A stretch of DNA of 64,000 bases from Synergistaceae bacterium (GTDB lineage Bacteria > Synergistota > Synergistia > Synergistales > Aminobacteriaceae), in contig JAFSUD010000074.1 in the NCBI GenBank assembly GCA_017445405.1, positions 1-64,000 on the forward strand, in the 5' to 3' direction. Within the stretch, counting starts at the first letter, position 1; every line of letters starts with the position of its first letter. This document shows, one piece after another, positions 57,859 to 64,000 of this stretch. The position numbers were made by a program, and so were the translations under genes. Under the pieces are notes generated by a model. It saw nothing but the letters and a program-made list of their open reading frames with translations. It was not told the origin of the DNA and did not search any database.

Positions 57859-59310
57859 ATGGCATCATTCAGACTCAGTAATAACACAATGCTCCTGCTT
57901 CAGAAAAGATTTCAGGAGTTCACGGAAGCAAGAATGACAGTTCACGCAAACATTCAGGCCTACATCAACAGCTACCAGAACTTCACAGGCAAGCGTTCGG
58001 ACAGACAGGCGGAACTCGAGAAAGAATACATGCCCCGTTCTCCTCATATGGGGTGGCTGATATTCCGTGAGGGCAAAGATATTCTGTGGCAGGAGAATGA
58101 TATTGCCGTCCTCATGGGCAGGAGTCAGGCCTCAATTTCGCGGGTGCTTGACAGAATGGAGCATAGTCTAGGATGGTGCTCACGCCTTCTCGCGCTGAGT
58201 GAGGAGACGAAATCCGCCAACAACGTAACGATCACTGCCTACCACGAGGGAATATTTGACCTGATATTTGACAAGTACGAAGATGAATACCTCAGCAGAT
58301 TCATTCAGCCGAGACGGGGCAGCAATCCTCCCGACGCAGAAGAAGTGATGCGCTTCTGGGAATACCTGAAGGAGGACTCAGCACTTCACAGCGAATACAC
58401 GTCAGACTTGCCGCTCATAGCAGACGATGCCGAAAAGCTGCCCGAGATTACCCGGCTCGGTGCAGGAGATATTTTCTCCCTTATCTTCAGAAGGATACTC
58501 ACTCCCAAAACAGGCCTTCTCTTCACTGTGATGTTTGCTCTGAGCTTTGAGATCGTGAGACGCTGGCATGAAGTAATGGCCGTAATATTTGCACACTCTC
58601 TTGTCGCGTTGAGTGCCTGCATGATTCTTCTGCACATGAGGAAATACCGTGTGAGTCTCCTCTCCGACGCTGGGGCAGTCTCGGCTTTGATGAGCGTCTT
58701 CTGGGGGCTTGGCCTGCTCTCAGGTGGATACATCTACACTCCCGGCGGAAATGCTCTCGCTCTCGGCAAAGAACATCCCCTGACTCTCGAGCCTGAACTC
58801 ATGGGCAAACGTGTAGTGTTCAGGGTGATGTGTGAGTCTTACGGCGACATCAAGGAAATCTTCTGCAGGACGGACTTGGATCGCGAATATTTCTCTACGG
58901 GCTTCAATGATTACGGCTTCCCTGATCCGTTTATCGAGCCTGACAGACTGGAGGGCATGATACGCCTTGATGTGAAATATCTTGACAAGGACAACAAGGA
59001 GCACGGGCCGTTTACATTCTCGTATGACATGGACACATTAAGTCAAGACCTCAGCAAGAAGGCTGTTATCAGCAGCAATTGGCTGTATGTCTCAAGAATA
59101 GCGGGCAATGCATCAGTGAATGTATACCTCAACAGTGATGCAGCTGATTCAGTAGTGTACGGCATCAACACGGACGAGCCTCATACTTCATGCAGAGTCC
59201 GAGCTGGCAGCAGCACAATCATCACCATGAAGAACGCAAATCTTGATTATGTGAGTGCGTATCTGGTGTTCAAGGACGGGACGAGTTCAGATATCCGGCG
59301 TGCAGAGTAA
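57859..59310 (+). CDS. Membrane protein with N-terminal HTH-like domain and extracytoplasmic C-terminal domain
   Basis: The 483-residue protein has a cytoplasmic N-terminus. The stretch ILWQENDIAVLMGRSQASIS (near residue 75) looks like a helix-turn-helix, and the region resembles RhuM-type domains in layout. Residues about 205-295 hold three membrane segments (LLFTVMFALSFEIV, VMAVIFAHSLVALSACMILL, SALMSVFWGLGLLSGGYIY), followed by a beta-rich domain of about 190 residues that should be periplasmic. This is the layout of a ToxR/CadC-like one-component membrane regulator. It is divergent from the six-gene operon and may control it. I chose the ATG at 57859 with its GAAGGAGG site. Confidence 0.75.
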   Translation: MASFRLSNNTMLLLQKRFQEFTEARMTVHANIQAYINSYQNFTGKRSDRQAELEKEYMPRSPHMGWLIFREGKDILWQENDIAVLMGRSQASISRVLDRMEHSLGWCSRLLALSEETKSANNVTITAYHEGIFDLIFDKYEDEYLSRFIQPRRGSNPPDAEEVMRFWEYLKEDSALHSEYTSDLPLIADDAEKLPEITRLGAGDIFSLIFRRILTPKTGLLFTVMFALSFEIVRRWHEVMAVIFAHSLVALSACMILLHMRKYRVSLLSDAGAVSALMSVFWGLGLLSGGYIYTPGGNALALGKEHPLTLEPELMGKRVVFRVMCESYGDIKEIFCRTDLDREYFSTGFNDYGFPDPFIEPDRLEGMIRLDVKYLDKDNKEHGPFTFSYDMDTLSQDLSKKAVISSNWLYVSRIAGNASVNVYLNSDAADSVVYGINTDEPHTSCRVRAGSSTIITMKNANLDYVSAYLVFKDGTSSDIRRAE

Positions 59311-59317
59311 GAATAGA

Positions 59318-59345
59318 GACCTCCCGGGTGTTCAGGAGGCCTTGT
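59318..59345. terminator. Hairpin between convergent genes
   Basis: GACCTCC and GGAGG (59318-59324 and 59335-59339) pair. On the minus strand the stem is followed by TCTATTCTT. It ends the SDR operon and perhaps the plus-strand membrane gene. Confidence 0.5.
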
Positions 59346-59348
59346 GAA

Positions 59349-60185
59349 TTAGTGAGTTGCTTTGAGGTACTGCAGATCTCCGTACCAGTATGATGCGGTA
59401 GTTCCTCCGTCAATCAGGAAATCACTTCCCGAAATCCACCGGCCTTTTTCGCTCATCAGAAACGCGGCCAAGTCGCCGACCTCATCAGGAGTCCCGGCTC
59501 TCCCTGCAGGACAAAGACTAAGCATCTTCCTGTAGCCCTCGCCTCTCGGGCCGTGAAGCTCGTCGTTCGCTAACGGTGTGATGATTATTCCCGGGCTGAT
59601 GGAGTTAATCGTTGCTCCTCGTTTTCCCCAGCGTGTGGCCTCGTACATCACGCGCAGGACATTGCAGCGTTTCGAGTACTGGTAGGCCTTGAGGGTATCA
59701 GTGATTGCCGCAATGAACGGCAGAGTCATCAATTCATCGACTGGTGATGCGGCGAGCTGCTCGTTCTCCTCCTCAGAGAGCGCACCTAACCTGTGGCCAG
59801 ACTGTGAGGAGATGACTATTCCCGAGCCTCCGTCAGCAATAATCTTCCCGAACTCCTCAAGCAATACGGCAGTTCCATACAAGTCAACCTTTAGGATGTC
59901 CTGAACTGATGCCTGAGACGGCGAGACTCCTGCAGCGTTAATCACGTGCTTTACCGCTCCGAAGCTCTGTGCATGTGAGACGAGTGCGATAATGTCATCA
60001 CGTGAACCCAAATTTACGGCTATAGTGCTCGTCTCGAAGCCAGCATCCTCAAGAATCTTTGCGGCTCTGTCTGCGTTTTCTTTCTTAACGTCGGCAAGAA
60101 CTACATGTTTTCCTGCCCCGACTCTGCGGACTATTGCCTGACCTATAGAGCCAGTCCCCAACAATACGGCTGCATCTTTGCTCAT
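59349..60185 (-). CDS. Short-chain dehydrogenase/reductase
   Basis: The 278-residue NAD(P)-dependent oxidoreductase has the cofactor motif AVLLGTGSIGQAIVRRVG, INAAGVSPSQ, a catalytic Ser in IVISSQSGH (near 128) and Tyr-x-x-x-Lys in YQYSKRCN (near 167). It ends with a normal SDR C-terminus (GSDFLIDGG). The substrate is unknown. It is the last gene of a run of aldo/keto reductase, acetyltransferase and two mini-ORFs that repeat its own first codons. The ribosome-binding site AAAGGAGATAT is inside the repeat. Confidence 0.92.
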   Translation of the reverse strand: MSKDAAVLLGTGSIGQAIVRRVGAGKHVVLADVKKENADRAAKILEDAGFETSTIAVNLGSRDDIIALVSHAQSFGAVKHVINAAGVSPSQASVQDILKVDLYGTAVLLEEFGKIIADGGSGIVISSQSGHRLGALSEEENEQLAASPVDELMTLPFIAAITDTLKAYQYSKRCNVLRVMYEATRWGKRGATINSISPGIIITPLANDELHGPRGEGYRKMLSLCPAGRAGTPDEVGDLAAFLMSEKGRWISGSDFLIDGGTTASYWYGDLQYLKATH

Positions 60186-60313
60186 AATATATCTCCTTTC
60201 CTGACCGGCCGCACAGCATGACGCAAGACTCTCTGCGAACTATCGCCTGCCGGTCGCGAAGCACGCGCAAGCCCCGAGCCAGTGCCTAACAATACGGCTA
60301 CATCTTTGCTCAT
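60182..60313 (-). CDS. 43-residue mini-ORF, tandem copy of the SDR start (unit 2)
   Basis: An ATG at 60313 starts MSKDVAVLLGTGSGLARASR, continues to VRPVRKGDI, and stops at TGA overlapping the SDR ATG. The first about 12 codons copy the SDR gene; the rest comes from a hairpin-containing insert read through into the upstream leader. It has its own AAAGGAG site. The peptide may be translated, since the chain of overlaps suits translational coupling, but a useful product is unproven. Confidence 0.45.
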   Translation of the reverse strand: MSKDVAVLLGTGSGLARASRPAGDSSQRVLRHAVRPVRKGDIL

Positions 60314-60441
60314 GATATATCTCCTTTCCTGACCGGCCGCACAGCATAACGCAAGAATCTCTGCGAACTATCGCCTGCCGGTCGCGAAGCACGCGCAAGC
60401 CCCGAGCCGATGCCCAACAATACGGCTACATCTTTGCTCAT
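60186..60441. repeat. Two 128-bp tandem repeats with internal inverted repeat
   Basis: 60186-60313 and 60314-60441 differ at about six positions. Each unit carries a ribosome-binding site, the first codons of the SDR gene and a GC-rich insert with GACCGGC/GCCGGTC arms (60203-60209 and 60249-60255 in the first unit). The true SDR start at 60185 is the third, otherwise intact, instance. Confidence 0.95.
60310..60441 (-). CDS. 43-residue mini-ORF, tandem copy of the SDR start (unit 1)
   Basis: This is the upstream twin of the mini-ORF at 60182-60313, starting at 60441 behind a GAAGGAGG site, one base after the acetyltransferase stop. Its TGA overlaps the next mini-ORF ATG. It differs by a few residues (Thr/Ile, Val/Phe, His/Tyr, Leu/Ser). 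The acetyltransferase, both mini-ORFs and the SDR gene form a continuous chain of stop-start couplings. Confidence 0.45.
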   Translation of the reverse strand: MSKDVAVLLGIGSGLARASRPAGDSSQRFLRYAVRPVRKGDIS

Positions 60442-60442
60442 G

Positions 60443-60994
60443 CTATACCTCCTTCACAATCTTGGCCGGAACTCCCACAGCGACGCAGTTATCCGGCACA
60501 TCATGAGTAACAACTGAGCCAGTGCCTATAATAGCATTCTCGCCTATAGTTACGCTGGGAAGGATATTTACTCTCGCACCTATCCATGCGTTGCGCTTGA
60601 TGTGAATCTCCTTCGTCATGATTACCCGGATGTTGTGAGGCTCGTGATTCACCGTGAAGAGTCCGACTTCAGGGCCGAACATTACGCCGTCCTCAACAAT
60701 AATTGTCCCGATGGACATAGCAGTCAGGCCGTGATTGGCGAAGACATTTCTGCCGAGCTTCATGCAGCAGGCAATATCAATCTGGAACGGCGGAGTCAGG
60801 AACGTACCTTCAGGGAGTCCTCCTAAGAGTTCTCGCTCGAGAGTGATAATGCTTTCTCTGTCGTAGGGGTCAGTCTGGTTAATCTTCCAGCACAGATGAC
60901 GGCAGCGTCTCATTTCTCCGTGAGCCTCACGCAAATAATTCTCGTCCCTGATGTCGTAGCTCTTGCCGTTACGCAAGTCCTCAAATACGCTCAT
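60443..60994 (-). CDS. Sugar O-acetyltransferase of the hexapeptide (left-handed beta-helix) family
   Basis: The 183-residue protein resembles maltose/galactoside O-acetyltransferases (Maa/LacA). An N-terminal helical region is followed by hexapeptide repeats: GTIIVEDGVMFGPEVGLFTV, the acceptor-site NHEPHN, and RNAWIGARVNILPSVTIGEN, with AIIGTGSVVTHDVPDNCVA near the end. It transfers acetyl from acetyl-CoA to a sugar or similar alcohol. It starts 2 bases after the aldo/keto reductase gene and so belongs to the same operon. Confidence 0.92.
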   Translation of the reverse strand: MSVFEDLRNGKSYDIRDENYLREAHGEMRRCRHLCWKINQTDPYDRESIITLERELLGGLPEGTFLTPPFQIDIACCMKLGRNVFANHGLTAMSIGTIIVEDGVMFGPEVGLFTVNHEPHNIRVIMTKEIHIKRNAWIGARVNILPSVTIGENAIIGTGSVVTHDVPDNCVAVGVPAKIVKEV

Positions 60995-60996
60995 GA

Positions 60997-61992
60997 TTAG
61001 AATGCATGCTGCTTTGTGTGCGCAACGTAAGGAGCTTCGAGGGCAGAGATCTCCTCATCACTCAGCACTATATCTACTGCAGAGGCTGCTTCCTCTACAT
61101 GCTTGACGCTTGTAGTTCCGACGACCGGCGAGCAGATGAACGGCTTGCTGAGCATCCACGCGAGCGACTCCTGAGCCATTGTGCGGCCATGTTCACGCGC
61201 TACCTTCTCGAGGTTATCGACTACGGCTTTATCCTGTGCGGCTGTCTTGTCAGTCCAGACCATAGGCGAGACTGCATCAATCTTTGTGCGTGCTGTCTGA
61301 GTCCCCCAAGGGTGAGCGCATCTTCCTCCGGCAAGAGGACTCCACGGATTCACGCCGACCTTCCTGTCAAGGCAGAGGGGCATCATTTCGTGTTCTTCCT
61401 CCCTGTAGATGAGGTTGTACTGATTCTGCATGGTGATGAACTTTGTCCAGTGATTGCGCTCTGCTATGTTCTGGAGACGCTCGAACTGCCACGCGTCCAT
61501 AGTGCACGCGCCTATGTATCTCGCCTTGCCGGACTTCACAACGTCATGAAGTGCCTCCATGATTTCCTCCATCGGGGTGAGCGCATCGAGCCTGTGAATC
61601 TGGTAGAGGTCTACGTAATCGAGTCCTAAGCGTTTGAGGCTGTGGTCAATCTCGCTCATGATGTTTTTGCGTGAAGAGCCTGCACCGTTGGGCTTTCCTG
61701 CCCTCATCTCGAAGTTCACTTTTGTAGCTACAACTATCTCGTCCCTATTGAGGCCGAACTCGCGGATGAGCTTGCCTGTGATTTCCTCGCTGCTGCCGAG
61801 CTGATACACATTCGCTGTGTCGAAAAAGTTAATGCCCAGCTCTACGGCCTTCCTGAAAAGCGGTTTTGCGTCCTCGAACTCCATTGCCCAAGGGAATACT
61901 CCGTTTTCGCTGCCTGGCTTGCCGAAGCTCATCATTCCGAGACATATACGCGAGACATCAACGCCGCTGTTTCCGAGTTTCACATACTTCAT
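60997..61992 (-). CDS. Aldo/keto reductase
   Basis: The 331-residue NADPH-dependent oxidoreductase has the TIM-barrel signatures: GINFFDTANVYQLGSSEEIT (catalytic Asp and Tyr), LDYVDLYQIHRLD, and the C-terminal cofactor-binding part ending SDEEISALEAPYVAH. The catalytic Lys lies in VATKVNF and the His in QIHRLD. It is the first gene after a promoter at 62026-62054. The ribosome-binding site is AAGGAGAG. Confidence 0.94.
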   Translation of the reverse strand: MKYVKLGNSGVDVSRICLGMMSFGKPGSENGVFPWAMEFEDAKPLFRKAVELGINFFDTANVYQLGSSEEITGKLIREFGLNRDEIVVATKVNFEMRAGKPNGAGSSRKNIMSEIDHSLKRLGLDYVDLYQIHRLDALTPMEEIMEALHDVVKSGKARYIGACTMDAWQFERLQNIAERNHWTKFITMQNQYNLIYREEEHEMMPLCLDRKVGVNPWSPLAGGRCAHPWGTQTARTKIDAVSPMVWTDKTAAQDKAVVDNLEKVAREHGRTMAQESLAWMLSKPFICSPVVGTTSVKHVEEAASAVDIVLSDEEISALEAPYVAHTKQHAF

Positions 61993-62025
61993 CTATAAAT
62001 ACTCTCCTTCTTGTGGAATGGCACA

Positions 62026-62054
62026 ATGATAGCCGGGCATGATTGATTCATCAA
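62026..62054 (-). promoter_or_regulatory. Promoter of the aldo/keto reductase operon
   Basis: On the minus strand TTGATG (62049-62054) and TATCAT (62026-62031) are spaced by 17 bases, 34 bases before the start codon. Confidence 0.6.
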
Positions 62055-62085
62055 ATTGACATATCCTATTAACGATTAATGATAC

Positions 62086-62991
62086 TTATTCTGTGTCAAT
62101 GAGCTTCAGCATCCGAAGCCACGCCATGAACTGCTCAGGCCACAGGTAACTCGTGAACGGCTTATGTCCCATCCCGAAGTTATGCCCTCCGAGTCCGTAG
62201 AGGTGAAGCTCGGCAACTCCTCTCTTCTGCCACGCCTGGATTACCTCAAATCCGCTCTGTCCTGAGAGTTCATCATCAGAGGACATAGCCGCAAACAACG
62301 GAGGGAGCTTGTCGGGCATCTCGCGCATCACGAGCTGGCCGTAAATCGAGCCGATGAAGTCCGCTTTGCAATCTGCAGGAGCACTCTCCGCGTTGTACAC
62401 TGCCATCAATGCCCCCGCAGAGAATCCCACTATCCCCACTCTGTCTGGCTTGATGCGGAACTCTGCAGCTCTCTCACGCACTAACTTCACTGCAGCGTTC
62501 ATGTCCTCGTAAGCGTAATCCGGAGTCGCAGGAGCGTAACTGCCGCTTCGTCCTCCTGCACGGTAACCGGCCATCTTCTCGGCAGCATAGGCCTGATATT
62601 CTGCTTCATCTCGTGGAGTCTCCTCAACACGATACTTCAGAATGAACGTCGCGAATCCCTGAGACTTGAACCATTCCGCAGCCTCATAGCCTCCGCTCCC
62701 GAAAGTGTGATGCAGGAATGCTCCGCCCGGCGCAATGATGATAGCTGCACCGTTGGACTTGGCCTCGTCTGGAAGGTACGGAATGAGCGTCGGGACTTTC
62801 ACGTTGCGGACGAACTGACCGCGTCCCTGAATCTCGTACCACTGCTCATAGTTGATGTCAGCGTCAGAGTGCTCATCGTACAGGAAAATCTGACTCTCGA
62901 ACTTCGGAGCGTCAATGTACTTCAGTTCCTGAGCTTGTGATGATGATGCAAGAGTAATCATCAATGCTATAGCCAGCAAAGCCTTCATCAT
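62086..62991 (-). CDS. Secreted alpha/beta hydrolase (esterase, BD-FAE/acetyl-xylan-esterase type)
   Basis: The 301-residue protein has a signal peptide (MMKALLAIALMITLASSSQA). The core has an oxyanion strand AAIIIAPGGAFLHHTFGSGG, the nucleophile elbow VGIVGFSAGALMAVY near residue 190 and a late GLGGHNFGMGH with the likely catalytic His. Such enzymes remove acyl groups from carbohydrates or small esters in the periplasm. Its ATG overlaps the stop of the hydrolase gene before it (ATGA), so the two are coupled. Confidence 0.88.
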   Translation of the reverse strand: MMKALLAIALMITLASSSQAQELKYIDAPKFESQIFLYDEHSDADINYEQWYEIQGRGQFVRNVKVPTLIPYLPDEAKSNGAAIIIAPGGAFLHHTFGSGGYEAAEWFKSQGFATFILKYRVEETPRDEAEYQAYAAEKMAGYRAGGRSGSYAPATPDYAYEDMNAAVKLVRERAAEFRIKPDRVGIVGFSAGALMAVYNAESAPADCKADFIGSIYGQLVMREMPDKLPPLFAAMSSDDELSGQSGFEVIQAWQKRGVAELHLYGLGGHNFGMGHKPFTSYLWPEQFMAWLRMLKLIDTE

Positions 62992-64000
62992 TTATCAAGT
63001 CCTTTCTCTGCTAACCATTTCGAGAGCAGGTCGGCAATCTCTATGTTGTTGAGGTCGCTGAACATAAAGTGAGTGTTGCCCTTGATGCCGAGTTCAGGGA
63101 GGTGAATCACTGTGCAGTCTCCGCCGTACTTGTTGACGAGTTCCGCAAACTTTCTCCCGAGTGCGAGTTCTCCGCGCCACTGGTCGGAGCCGTAATTGTC
63201 GGTAGGTTCTGTTGCGATGTGGTCGCCGTAAAAGATGACGATCGGAAACTTCGTGAACTTCCTGAACTCTTCCAACGGAATAGCTGTGCCCTCAATCAGG
63301 CCGAACGATGTGCTTATTGCTTCAGGGACTTCACCTTCAGGAAAGAGTCTCGGGCTTCCTCCGGGTTCGTAAGCAACAATGGCTTTGATGTTCTCAGTGC
63401 GTGATACAGTCATCCATCCTGCACCGCCTCCCTGCGAGTGAGTAACCAGAATCGCCGGGCCTGTCTTCTCCAAGAGTGCAGCAATTGAGTCAGCGACGAC
63501 GCTGAAGTCGAGAGGGCCTGTGTTTGGCGTTCCCTGACGGTAGAACTGCTCGAGACTCGCTTTGTCTCGCGGGAACTGCGAGTCCTCGTAGTATTCCGGC
63601 CAGCGTCCGAGCCTGAAGAGCGTGAACATCGTGCGGTCGTAGTACATCGGGGTCATTGCATCACCAGAGGCTAACGTGAATCCTGCTTCTCCTCTGCGCG
63701 GCTGGTCGACAAGATACGCCGTGAATCCCCTCCGCAGAAATATGTTCTGGAAGCCCTCGCGTCCGTCTGGTGTCGTCTCCCACGTACGCTTTGACTGCCC
63801 GCCTCCGTGAAGGAACACTAACGGGAGCTTCTTTGCGTTCACAGGGACTTGATACCAGACGTAAGCATGATCCCCGTATGCTGTCTGCCCCGACTGACTC
63901 CAGAGATCAGAGAACACGAACTCTCCGTTGTCTGTCAAAGTGCTTCCTCCGACGAGAAAGCTGCCCTGTTCCTGAATCACCAGCGGTTCTTGTGCGGTAC
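62988..64000 (-). CDS. Alpha/beta hydrolase, 5' end missing
   Basis: The frame is open through the right edge of the window; residues before the GTG at 63980 read TAQEPLVIQEQGSFLVGGST, which looks like the end of a signal peptide and the mature start, so the true start is beyond 64000. The nucleophile motif is VTHSQGGGAGW. LPLVFLHGGGQSKRTWETTP and VDQPRRGEAGF are typical of a family of secreted esterases I recognise by sequence but cannot assign to a substrate. It is translationally coupled to the next hydrolase. Confidence 0.87.
   Translation of the reverse strand, partial: TAQEPLVIQEQGSFLVGGSTLTDNGEFVFSDLWSQSGQTAYGDHAYVWYQVPVNAKKLPLVFLHGGGQSKRTWETTPDGREGFQNIFLRRGFTAYLVDQPRRGEAGFTLASGDAMTPMYYDRTMFTLFRLGRWPEYYEDSQFPRDKASLEQFYRQGTPNTGPLDFSVVADSIAALLEKTGPAILVTHSQGGGAGWMTVSRTENIKAIVAYEPGGSPRLFPEGEVPEAISTSFGLIEGTAIPLEEFRKFTKFPIVIFYGDHIATEPTDNYGSDQWRGELALGRKFAELVNKYGGDCTVIHLPELGIKGNTHFMFSDLNNIEIADLLSKWLAEKGLDK

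Overview
The window most likely comes from an anaerobic, diderm member of the Synergistota, probably host- or gut-associated. The main clue is the C-terminal tail of the large repeat protein at 36369-39576: a Gly-Gly-Gly-Cys-Asn stretch, a hydrophobic segment and a final Arg-Arg-Lys, which resembles the Synerg-CTERM sorting signal. Supporting clues are a Tat-exported flavodiiron protein (anaerobic oxygen or NO defence), a fumarate-reductase-like FAD/FMN flavoprotein, and many carboxylate transporters next to LysR regulators. The taxonomic call is inference; the window has no rRNA. Base composition looks even, and I see no tRNA, CRISPR array, transposase or prophage.

Layout. 1-3750 (minus): a partial small gene, a Tat-exported flavodiiron-rubredoxin protein, metK under a complete SAM-I riboswitch with its terminator, and rpsD. 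3850-14670 (plus): the most unusual locus, a 9.7-kb gene for a lipoprotein-like polypeptide of about 3235 residues. It carries about eleven complete family-3 solute-binding domains plus a half domain at each end, fused to an amino-acid ABC permease. The overlapping next gene is the ATPase, itself with an extra C-terminal domain. 14736-15976: tatB-tatA-tatC. 16024-22312: a FAD/FMN flavoprotein, a RraA-like protein, a frameshifted gltS with a leftover second gltS 3' end, a divergent LysR gene and a BASS-type transporter. 22321-32771: a long housekeeping operon (rimP, nusA, infB, cupin, rbfA, nrnA, truB, ribF, tatD, tgt, tsaC) behind a strong promoter and a hairpin leader. 32834-39576: a zinc-ribbon/SH3 membrane protein, a Sel1-repeat secreted protein and the frameshifted GLUG/Ig-like surface protein. 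39954-43431: a MatC-like carrier and a PrpF-like isomerase divergent from a LysR gene. 43470-49081: an MNT/HEPN toxin-antitoxin pair with a coupled 11-codon leader, a Gfo/Idh/MocA oxidoreductase, a small split gene, an HD-GYP regulator and a hybrid histidine kinase. 49206-55687: secA, a secreted DUF3857-like protein, argS and an FtsB-like gene. 55743-59310: a compact unrecognised operon (two paralogous small proteins, an LRAT-like protein, a DUF697-like membrane protein, two other small proteins) divergent from a membrane protein with an HTH-like N-terminus. 59349-64000: SDR, acetyltransferase, aldo/keto reductase and two alpha/beta hydrolases.

Two themes cut across the window. First, several genes carry degenerate or near-identical tandem copies of one of their own ends: gltS 3', the kinase 3', tatD 5', and the SDR 5' end twice as exact 128-bp units forming coupled mini-ORFs. 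The half domains at both ends of the giant transporter may belong to the same pattern. Second, three genes (gltS, the surface protein, the small gene at 45203) are each broken by exactly one surplus base in a short homopolymer. That could be real decay, slippage or a sequencing artefact, and resequencing would separate these.
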